A stretch of DNA of 64,000 bases from Zopfochytrium polystomum (Eukaryota > Chytridiomycota > Chytridiomycetes > Chytridiales > Chytridiaceae), in the NCBI GenBank assembly GCA_025765615.1, contig JAIVFJ010000076.1, positions 62,001-126,000 of the forward strand. Direction: 5' to 3'. Made by a program: the position numbers and the translations under genes. This document shows positions 55,648 through 64,000 of the stretch, one piece after another. The stretch's first letter is position 1. The number at the start of each line of letters is the position of its first letter. Under the pieces are notes generated by a model that was not told the origin of the DNA, ran no database searches, and was given only the letters and a program-made list of their open reading frames with translations.

Positions 55648-56820
55648 TCACTTTGCCCCCTTGCGCCCTTTTTTCTTGTTGACTAGCTCCACGACAACGA
55701 CGGCACGGCACATTGGGCAAAGCGTCTTTCCAGAGTCGAACCAGGCTGCAATGCACTTTTTGTGGAAGCGGTGAGCGCACACTTCGAGGTCGACAACGGG
55801 TTCGTCGCTGTCTGCAAAAGCCTCGCAGCAGACCGGGCACGTGAGGTCTCCGTCTCCGCCGTTGTTCATTCCGGTGGTGTCATGGTCGTCGGCAGCGGGG
55901 GCTGCGTCGGGAGCGGAGCTGGAATGCTCGCCGGGCTGGGCGGATGATGTAGGTGGCTGCGGGTCAGTTGCGGACGCCGAGGCGATGAAAGGTGAGGGCT
56001 CTCCCAGCTCAATGTCCGTGGTGGTATCCGGAGCGGTGGCGGCGGCGGCGGATCCGGTCAGGCGCCAGGTCGGGACAGGGATGGCGAACCAGCCGATAGC
56101 TTTGTCGACAATCCTTCCCGCGACAGGGACGAACGACGCCTTGAGGGTAATTGACGAGGCGGCCGTGTCGCGGCGGGCGAGGCGCGTCCGCATTTTCCTG
56201 CGGTCGTCGTCGGACAGCACGCGGGCCGGGGTGGTTGAGTCGTCCCCCTCGAGCCCAAGGGCGCTGGCGAACCGGGGGCTGCAGAGGGCGAGGCCAAAAA
56301 GGGCGATGAAGGCGATCAGGACGATGGCAACTACGGCGCCGAAGATGCAGAGGGAGACAAAGTAGAACCATAGCAGAAAGTAGGCCACGCGGTACAGGAG
56401 CGGCGGGAGCGACAGCCAGCCATTGAGGCCAAAGGCGTCCTTGTACTGCACAATGTTATAGCCGCCAGTGGCTTCCGAGAACCAGCGCCAGCCCAGGCTG
56501 AAAGAGGTCAGGAAGTACGAGAGGTGGAGCATGTTAGCGAAGAACCAGCGCTGCTCGCGGTCCAGCAAGTAGAGGAGGATGGCGATGCAGCAGGACATCA
56601 GGTCCATGATGGCAAACTTGCGGAGCTGGTCGAGGCTGTTCGGATCCTGGTCTGGTGGCAAGCTGGCCGGGTCTGGCCGCTCCGCCGGGAAGCGGGCGAT
56701 GGCGATCGACCAGACGATGAGGAGGGTCACGGGGATGATGGGAGGATTCCTGCGATACTTGTTTGACGACTCGCTGTTGTTGTTGGAGGCATCGGCGGCA
56801 TTCGTCTCGCCTTCGGGCAT
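55648..56820 (-). CDS. Multi-pass membrane RING-H2 E3 ubiquitin ligase
   Basis: Single exon, 390 aa. The N-terminal half has several hydrophobic segments (near IIPVTLLIVWSIAIA, LMSCCIAILLYLL, YFLLWFYFVSLCIFGAVV and IVLIAFIALFGLAL). A Ser/Pro/Asp-rich linker leads to a C-terminal RING-H2 finger: CPVCCEAF, then CAHRFHKKCIAAWF, then CPMC. The Cys/His spacing fits C3H2C3. Such proteins act as E3 ligases at the ER, vacuole or endosome. It ends in a basic KKKGRKGAK tail. Confidence 0.85.
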   Translation of the reverse strand: MPEGETNAADASNNNSESSNKYRRNPPIIPVTLLIVWSIAIARFPAERPDPASLPPDQDPNSLDQLRKFAIMDLMSCCIAILLYLLDREQRWFFANMLHLSYFLTSFSLGWRWFSEATGGYNIVQYKDAFGLNGWLSLPPLLYRVAYFLLWFYFVSLCIFGAVVAIVLIAFIALFGLALCSPRFASALGLEGDDSTTPARVLSDDDRRKMRTRLARRDTAASSITLKASFVPVAGRIVDKAIGWFAIPVPTWRLTGSAAAATAPDTTTDIELGEPSPFIASASATDPQPPTSSAQPGEHSSSAPDAAPAADDHDTTGMNNGGDGDLTCPVCCEAFADSDEPVVDLEVCAHRFHKKCIAAWFDSGKTLCPMCRAVVVVELVNKKKGRKGAK

Positions 56821-57772
56821 CGGTTAGGACTGAGTGAGTGAGAGCGAGTGAATGAGCGATGAGTGAAGAGTGTGTGTGTGTGTGTGTGATGTGTTGTTCT
56901 TGCGGGTTGATGAGATGCTCACGAACGTTGTTGATGCTGTTGTTGCTGTTACTTGATGATAGCGTTGCGGCTACCGAGAGTGGTGTGGGACGACGGCGAC
57001 CACGAGGACGACGAACGGGGTACAGCAACAGTGCGAGTGGTGCTCGATGAGTGGCGGTGTTGTCCTTCCCTTTTTCTTTTTTATTTTCTTTTTGTTTTTT
57101 CTCTTCCTTTTTTGTTTGTTTCTTCTCCTTTCAATCTCCTCACGTAAGTGCAAAGCGCAAGGGGAGGCGCTGTCGTCGTTCGTCGCCGCTGATGAGTCAC
57201 CAGATGGGCCTCTCCCCCTTCCGCTTCCCTCGAAGCGAGGCGGCTGTAACCTTTTGCACTGGGCTCCCAGCAACCTCTGCTCCCACACCAAGCCCCCCCA
57301 CACACACACACACGACCACGCACAACTCCAAGCCCTGACAGGCGTGGTCGTCCGTGACCATCGCGAAAAGGCTGCCTTCGGAACGTGTGTTACCCAACTC
57401 GACTCCTGCGAGCAGAAACTACAACGTTTGAAATTAGAAAGGAAACAAGGGACACGATTTTTGTAATCGGCACAGCACGACCGTCGGCTCGCGGGGGGTG
57501 TGGCAGGCGGGCAGGGCCCTATTTCAAGGGGCGAAACCGGAGAGGGTGCCCCGCCGGCTCAAGCAATAAAACGTGGGATGCACTAAAAAGCGAGGAAGGC
57601 CGGATGGGAGACTTATTTCTCACTCACAACAACGAGACGTGGCGAGCTGCGTGTTGACTAGTTTCCCACCCTTTTCTGAACGAACGCAATAACCAACTTG
57701 AGATGAGCAGAGCGTCACGAGTTCAATATTGTCGCTTTTGATTTTTCAATTTTTTTTTTTTGTCATCGTTTC

Positions 57773-57812
<40 letters not shown>

Positions 57813-57813
57813 T
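56821..57813. other. Intergenic DNA, no gene seen
   Basis: 993 bp with a (TG)n run at about 56871-56888, T-rich tracts and a 35-nt poly-T at 57777-57811 just before the UTP13 stop. Open frames are short or low complexity. Confidence 0.45.
57777..57811. repeat. Poly-T tract
   Basis: About 35 uninterrupted T, in the 3' UTR of UTP13 (A-run in the transcript sense). Confidence 0.9.
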
Positions 57814-60800
57814 TCAATTCCCAAGAAGATCATCCATTTTGCTGAGCGTGAACGACACCACGTAGCTGCGCTTGAGGAGCTCGTCGGTGTGCGCGTACCG
57901 CCGCTCCGTGTACGGAATCAGCGCCTCCATGAGCTCCTTGATCGACGGGACCTTGAACAGCTCTTCGTAAGTGAAGGCCGTCAGCACTATGTTGAGGACG
58001 AGCTGCGCGATGTGCGTGTGCTTGTTTCGGGTGTTCCAGTCTCGAACGTATTTCAAGAGTTGTTCAAGCTTTGTTTTTTTTGTTTTTTTTTTTTTTCACG
58101 ACGGTGAGGAAAAAGGAAAGACAAAGGCAACCACGAAATTTGACGAACCTTGGTCGTGTCCATTTTGGCAATGAACTCGTCGACCGACGCCATGCCCGAC
58201 TTGCTGTGCGGGTCCGGATTGAGCCTCCCGAGCTCTTCCAGCAGGGTGAGCAGTCGCATCGGCTTGTCGAGCTCCATGCAGAGCGCAAACGCGTGGAGAA
58301 AGTCTTTGCGATGCACCGCGTTCGATAGGTCTTGCTCTCTGGTGCCAAAACACTCAAAATTGAGTATCGGAGCGGAGAAATACAGACACAAAAAAAAAAA
58401 AAAGGAAAAAGAAAGGAAGGGAAGGGTAAACTCACTTTTGCGTCCGCAAGTCCATCTCCTGCGACTCCAGTTCCTTTGACTCCTTTGTCCAGTCCTCCCA
58501 CACCGTCAGTGTCGAGTCGGCGGAGCCCGTGAGAAACAATTTTTCGGACTTGTGCACCGTCAGCGCCCATACCTTGCACCCCGGGGGGAAAAAAAAAACA
58601 AAAAAAAGCAGGTTCAGCAAAGTTGCACTTCCCATCACAGGCGCATTAAACTTGCCCGCTTACCTTGTCGCTGTGATTGTCAAACGTCCCCGCGCAATCG
58701 CTGTCCTTGATGTTCCATAGTTTCAACAGCCCGTCCGACCCCACCGAGAGCAGCTGCATTCCAAGAGATACAAAGTGGATCCGCAGCACACTGTTAAGGT
58801 GACCGTGAAAAGTCTTTTTTTTTCCAAAATGAAAAATAAAGAGTCAGTTTCGCCACTCCCGCAAAAAAGCAAACGCGACACTTCAAAGAAGGGATCGGGA
58901 CTACTTCTCACCCTCAAGCAAGAAAAATCAGCCGCAGACCAGAACTTGATGGTCTTGTCCCCCGACGACGTCGCCAAAACTTGGTCGACCGGAGAAAACT
59001 GCACCGACCAGACTCCTCGCGTGTGCCCTTTACACACCCCGAGCAGCGCGCCGTCTTTAACGGACCAGATTTTCGCGGTTCTGTCTTGCGAGCCGGTCGC
59101 AAACACCTTGTCGTTTGGCGCCACTGCGACCGAGTTGATGTCCTTGTCGTGGGCGAGGACCGTGTACGTGGCTTTGAGATGCGATTCCTTGTCGGTTGCG
59201 TCTTCTAAACAGCCACGCCCGCGTCAGTGGGACTCGACAACAACATTGGCCACCGTCGCGACCCCCACAGGCGGTGCGGCCCAATACTCAACTGAGAGAG
59301 CTTGTGTCCCAGAGCTTCACCGTCCTGTCTTGACCGCCCGTGATGACAAAGGAATTTGACTTTCTCGAGATGGAGATTGCGCCGATCGCCTCCGTGTGAC
59401 CCAAGCACAACCCAGCACAGAAGAATCTACCGTCGTTGTTTAGACCAGAAAAAAGAGGAAAAATTTCAATGTAGCAAGCTCACTTTTTCGTTTCCTCTTT
59501 GTACCGCCAAATCCGTCCCGAACGGTCTTTGGAGCCGGACGCAAGGAGCAAGCCATCGCTGGAAACGCTTAGGCAGATGACGGCATCCGTGTGACCGTAC
59601 AGAATGTCGCTGTACGGCGTTGTGAGGTCGAACAACCGAATCTGCCGAAGATGGTTAGCAGGAGGGAAAGACGTTGCCTTGTTGGAAAAAACAATACCTG
59701 TTCGCTATTTGTCGCCAGCGCAACTTTCGACTCGTCCGGAGTAACGTACTGAAGGTCGACGATTTCGTCGTTGTAGCCAATGATTTGCCGGTCTGTGCTG
59801 AGTCCCTCCGAGAGGCTCACGAACAAGATGTTTTGGTCGGTCGTAACAATGACGAGTTCGTTTGCTGTTGGTAGGAAGCTGCGGCGGACGTGTTTAAAAA
59901 AAAATTTTTTTTTTGGTCAAATCAACAGGTGCACGTACTAAGAAAGTGCGATTTGGTGAGGCGACGATCCTGAACTCGGCTGTGTCTGTAAGCAGGCGCC
60001 TGTGGCCATGTCCCATATCCGGATGACACCTTCATGATAACAACATCTGTAAGCGACACTCGTTCATGCACGAATGCAATACCTCGCTCTCCACCGGCAA
60101 ACACGATTGGCCCTTTCGCCTTTGGCCAAATCTTTCGGGAAGCTGCCAAGGGAATGCATCCTGTAGTTTCCACAGACTGTTCAAAGAGTAAGAACCATGC
60201 AACCACAAAGCATAAATGAAAAACTACCTCGTTAACAGGAACTGTTCTAAGGGCCTCTCCAGACTTCAAATCCCACAAATTGATAACGCTGTCTCGGCCA
60301 CCGCTTATTAAATAAAGACCGTCGGGAGAAAATGAAAGCCCGCGGACGACGCTGACGTGCCCATCGAGAACTGCAGTACAACTGCGGTTCCAATATTAGT
60401 GACAAAGAAAGGAAACCCTTGCTCATATCGTCCAAACCTTTTGGATTCCAGATCCCAAATCCGGATTTTGCAGTCGTCGCTCGCACTGGCTAACCGCACA
60501 ACCGGCTTCTTCGTCGAGCTCACGGAATTGAAGAACGTGACGGCGCTGACGACTCCGCTGTGTCCCTTGAACCAGTGGGTCGCAAATCCGCGGTCCACGT
60601 CCCAAACTCGAATCGTGCTGTCGGCTGAGCCTGTGGCCACCAAAGTGGACGTTGCGTCGAAAGCCATGACGAGCACCGGAGCTTGGTGCGCCTGGAAACA
60701 AAAAAAAAGGGTGGGGCGAACAAGGTTATTTTCAACCCCCCGAACCTAAATCACCATGGACTGCGACTTACTTTCCAACTTCGAAGGTGTTGACCGGTGA

Positions 60801-61158
60801 CGAAATCAAAGTAGCTCAGCAAGAGGGAGCGATATGCGACCACAGCGTGTCGGCCGTCCGGTTTCACGGCAAAACATGTGGCGTCGTCGGAGTTCTGCGC
60901 AACAAAACAAAAGGAATGAATCAAACGTGTGTTCGCACCATCATTGACGCGCAAGTTTACCCCAACAAGGACCCGACGTGCACCGGTGGTGAGATCAACA
61001 ACATTCACGTCGTTCCCTGCCGTGGCCACGAGGAACGACTCGTCGGCGGTGATCGCAGCGTGGCCGCCGGTAAACAATGGCGAATGGGTTTGCGCGACTC
61101 TAAGCCTGTTCCAGTTCAGTGCCGTTAGTCAATGGTACGCCCCGCGAGAATAGCCCAT
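57814..61158 (-). CDS. UTP13: U3 snoRNP WD40 protein UTP13 (TBL3)
   Basis: Around sixteen short exons. Exon 1 is 61139-61158 (20 nt, MGYSRG), then a 39-nt intron with a TGACTAAC branch site, and exon 2 from 61099 (VAQTHSPLFTGGHAAITADE). At least ten WD40 repeats are visible (for example GSADSTIRVWD, SASDDCKIRIWDL, SGGRDSVINLWDL, TGGQDRTVKLWD, TGSQDRTAKIWSVKDG, TSSGDKTIKFW). The C-terminal Utp13 helical domain includes HAFALCMELDKPMRLLTLLE and WNTRNKHTHIAQLVLNIVL. It is a component of the UTP-B part of the small-subunit processome for 18S rRNA maturation. I checked only the first junctions in detail. Confidence 0.9.
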
Positions 61159-61277
61159 CACCCCCGCCAGCCCCCCCCCTGCGCTCGACCCCAGCGCCCC
61201 AGCCCCCTTGCCCCCGCGGCGCCCATCCGCCCTCCTTCCGCGCCCGGCCGCTCCCGTCCCGCTGCCGCACGCCGTAG

Positions 61278-61601
61278 CTAATCACGCTCCGCGTCCTCCC
61301 CAATCAGCGCTCGCATGCGAAGCTGCTGGCCGTCGTGATTGTAGAGCTGCATGGCGATCAGAGCGTTGGCGGCGGGAGGTCGGCGGTGGTCGTGGTGGGT
61401 GGGTCCGGTTTCGGTTGCCGTTGCTGGGGGCTCCAGAAGGAGGGGGCCGGACGGTTTCCGGGGAGGGCGTGGAGGTGGGAGATGGGTGGGGGGGGGGTTG
61501 GATATTGGAATGGGCAGTTGGGAGGAGGGCGGTGGAGAGGGCAGACGCAAGGTACTGAGAATGCGACGAACATACACCGACTTCCTGATAGCTTCGGTCA
61601 T
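61278..61601 (-). CDS. Small hypothetical protein
   Basis: 107-residue frame from an ATG, placed between the UTP13 start and the thioesterase stop. The ends are protein-like (MTEAIRKSVYVRRILSTLRL and ANALIAMQLYNHDGQQLRMR) but the middle is Pro/Thr-rich and could be an intron. I do not recognise the family. It could be a spurious frame. Confidence 0.35.
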   Translation of the reverse strand: MTEAIRKSVYVRRILSTLRLPSPPPSSQLPIPISNPPPTHLPPPRPPRKPSGPLLLEPPATATETGPTHHDHRRPPAANALIAMQLYNHDGQQLRMRALIGEDAERD

Positions 61602-61807
61602 GTCTGCAGCGAGTGGGCGAAAGCAAAGAAAGAAAAAAAAGAATGAAAGGGCTCAGACATGTCACGCCGGCTCCGGTTGGCGCAGCAATGAAAGTTGTTC
61701 GACTTCGTGATCCTTAGTCCTAGAACGTTTACATGCATCATGTTTTCCCTGTATTCCAACCGCCGGCCGTGCAACCATTCCTACCCCCCCCCAACCCCCA
61801 ACCCCGC

Positions 61808-62078
61808 TCACTTCTCCCCGGCCAGCTCCAGCAACACGCTCCTGACAGCCTCGGGCACATCGGCCTTGACGCCCCTCGCGTAGTCAAACGTGACGACGAC
61901 GGCGTCGCCGTCCGCCACGACCCTCCCCGCGCGGTGGCCGACGGCGGCGAACCGCTGCACGAACCGGTCCTTCCCGACGGCCTCGACGCACACGCCGACG
62001 GTCACGGTGTCTGGGTACACGACGGGCGCCCTGTAGTTGATGGACGCGGACTTGAGGATGATGCCGACGCTACTGGCG

Positions 62079-62114
<36 letters not shown>

Positions 62115-62785
62115 GAGGAGGAGGAGGAGGAGGAGGTTTCCGCCGCGGCGGCGGGCCCGGCCATGAAGGCGGCGTAGGCGGCGGGGTCGAGCCGCGGGGC
62201 GACCAGCTGGTCGAAGAAGGCGATGCGGCCGGACTCAAAGTAGCGGAGGTAGTGGACGTTGTTGAGGTGACGGTACGAGTCCATTTCGCCCCATTGGACG
62301 GGGATGCTGTTTTGGGTGTGGTTATTTAAAAGGCTCCAATTTTGTGGACACGACAATAGCAAGCATTACGTGACGAGGGACGCAAACTCTTTGAGGAGGT
62401 CTGCGACTTTGGGGGGCAAGGCGGCGCGGATCGCGGCAAGGTCCGCGAGGCCGCCAACGGGGACTACAACAGCGGGATCCGAGGACGACGACGACGACGA
62501 CGGCGATGAGGAGGATGAGGAGGATGTGGAGGAGGAGAGCGCGGAGGCGCAAAGGAAGTTTGTAGGAGTGGCGGGGAATCGGGGGAGGAGGGGGAGAGGG
62601 AGTGCCGAGGGCGATCGCGTCGTCGCCGTTGGAGGCGTCGCGGCGGAGAGCAAACGATGGTCGTGGTGGTGGTGGTGGCAACGAGCGTTGATCGCGTAAC
62701 TGCTCCGCGGAGCAGCCGCTTTAAGGAAGCCGGCGGCGGCGGCGGCGGCGCGGAATCGAGAAAGACGTTGGCGAGACGGCAGCAT
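61808..62785 (-). CDS. Hotdog-fold (4HBT) acyl-CoA thioesterase with mitochondrial-type leader
   Basis: Exons 62370-62785 and 61808-62306 sum to 915 nt (304 aa). The basic, Ala-rich N-terminus (MLPSRQRLSRFRAAAAAAGF) looks like a mitochondrial presequence. The hotdog domain shows IPVQWGEMDSYRHLNNVHYL, RYFESGRIAFFDQL and, after an insert, GIILKSASINYRAPVVYPD and VTVGVCVEAVGKDRF. The Asp of MDSYRHLNN matches the usual catalytic position of 4HBT enzymes. A run of about 18 Ser (TCG/TCC triplets) interrupts the domain between its first helix and the next strand. The acyl substrate is unknown. Confidence 0.82.
62090..62131. repeat. GAC/GAG trinucleotide repeat inside the thioesterase gene
   Basis: (GAC)n followed by (GAG)n on the plus strand, translated as poly-Ser on the minus strand. 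A similar GAC run is at about 62480-62505 in exon 1. Confidence 0.9.
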
Positions 62786-63860
62786 TTCCTTGCTGTTGGT
62801 TTTTTCGTTTATTTTTCTGGTTTTTTTTTTTTTTTTTTGGTTTTTTTTTTCACTATTTTTCTGCCGAAGCCCGTTGCCCTTCACAATTATAACATGGAAG
62901 TCTGTTCAACGTGAAACAAGAAGGAGATATGGGAAATGAGGGAGAAGATTTTTTTTTGATATGACATTGCGCGCACCATTCCAAATTGGATTTTGTCGCT
63001 CAAATTCTCCCTGACGGATTTCCCCGACATTGAACCATGTTTTCCCCGACAGAGGAGGCAGACAGACCACCCCTGCCTGTCGGGGCCAACCCATTTCCCC
63101 TGACAAGTTCTTTTGCCCAAATAATTATGGCGTCGCTGAAAAGCCTGTGGACAGAATGTCTGTCGATGCCCTCCAATTTTCACGGAAACGCACAATATAC
63201 GTGTATGCGTGTCAGGTATATTTCGAGCGTGGGAATGGGCGGGTGACACCATTAAAAAATTGTTGCAAAATTCCTTTTACATTCTTTCTGACAAGTCGTT
63301 CTTTATTCGTCGGCCCAAACAAGCCCATACTTCTTCCACAGCATTTTCACCCTCTCTCCAAACACAAGTTGCTCGAACCATGTTTCATCTCTCTCCAAAA
63401 CTGACTTCCAAATGGAAATAATATCAGTCGACAGCACTCGTCGGAATTCAGCACCACTTGATATTTAAAGCCACTCACAGGGGATTCCTCAGACGCTGCC
63501 CTCAATTCAAAAAATCTCCAAGCCTCACAGAAGACTGCCTCTACCCATACTTCCTACAAGCAACAACCAACAATACGGCTAATCACAAGTCCAGAGCCAG
63601 GATCCAACATTTGAGCAACATAATCCAGTTCCGGTGATTGAACGTCAGACATAGGAGGTAGCTCAAGATGATTTATAGTGTGACGGGCATGGTTGTTCAA
63701 GTAAGCGGAAAGGAGATGCATCAGAGACTGCGTAATCCTTGGAGATGCCAAATGGAAACCAACAACTCGTTTGCGAAGCAGGTGGACAGCTTTCATCACT
63801 AGGAATCCACGCCAGAGAGAAACTACCTTGAGAGAAGAATGAAGTATCCTGAGACCTCAT
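62786..63860. other. Intergenic DNA with a stem-loop
   Basis: 1.07 kb with no supported gene. It begins with T/A runs. A small inverted repeat lies at about 63046-63081. A minus-strand frame at 63554-63799 is short and unrecognised. Confidence 0.4.
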
Positions 63861-64000
63861 TCAAGATCTTCAAGCAGCAAACTTTCCATATCTTCAATTG
63901 ATGCAGAATTTTCATTGATAAGGATAGCCATCTGTTCTGTGAACGCTGTGGTAAATGCCTCTGAATATGACAACTTCCTCTGAATTCTGTTCCACACCAC
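63861..64000 (-). CDS. 3' end of an unknown gene (partial)
   Basis: Open minus-strand frame from the window edge to a TGA at 63861. The last ~46 residues (RKLSYSEAFTTAFTEQMAIL ... EDMESLLLEDLE) are of mixed, protein-like composition. Family not recognised. It may also be part of a transposable element. Confidence 0.4.

Noticed and set aside
1..64000. CRISPR arrays, operons, ribosome binding sites, prophage
   Set aside because: The sequence is eukaryotic: spliced genes, LTR elements and microsatellites. No regularly spaced direct-repeat array was seen.

Overview
The window looks like nuclear DNA of a fungus, most likely an early-diverging, zoosporic (chytrid-like) lineage. The gene set points there: a protein O-mannosyltransferase, a CDC3-type septin, a VTC1-type polyphosphate/vacuole protein and UTP13 are fungal in character, while a ZNF474-like C2HC zinc-finger protein is typical of flagellated eukaryotes. 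Genes are dense, on both strands, and split by short GT-AG introns (mostly 45-80 nt, often with CTAAC-like branch sites). I rebuilt exon structures by hand. For twelve spliced genes I summed the exons and each sum is an exact multiple of three, which is the main support for those models.

Layout. 1-18.1 kb is gene-rich: a giant GTPase-Sel1-TPR-SH3 protein (partial, minus), a CHZ-motif histone chaperone, a GRASP Golgi protein head-to-head with a p47/Shp1 UBX protein, an RRM protein, a membrane-anchored hexokinase and the BCKDH E1-alpha subunit. 18.1-24.4 kb is repeat-rich: CT microsatellites, solo LTRs and gag-like remnants. 24.4-30.0 kb carries 2-oxoglutarate dehydrogenase E1 and mitochondrial pyruvate carrier MPC1, convergent. 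30.0-38.0 kb is a second repeat-rich block with a MITE-like element, a possibly decayed gene and a nest of LTR elements whose target-site duplications can be read. 38.0-62.8 kb is gene-rich again: VTC1, a trihelix/Myb-like protein, the C2HC/zinc-ribbon protein, septin, a four-TM protein, a YbaK-domain protein, a PMT with a huge Ala/Pro tail, mitochondrial uL11m, a membrane RING-H2 ligase, UTP13, a small unknown ORF and a mitochondrial-type hotdog thioesterase. The last 1.2 kb holds little beyond the 3' end of one unknown minus-strand gene.

Themes. Several products serve mitochondrial carbon metabolism (hexokinase, MPC1, OGDH E1, BCKDH E1-alpha), and two serve Golgi membrane reassembly (GRASP and p47, sharing a 65-bp divergent promoter). 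The most unusual features are microexons (4, 7, 8 and 16 nt, plus an exon whose only coding content is ATG), a recurrent GTTCGT 5' splice site, and a solo-LTR family carrying a phased heat-shock-element array upstream of a TATA box. All functional names rest on motif recognition by eye. No database search was run.
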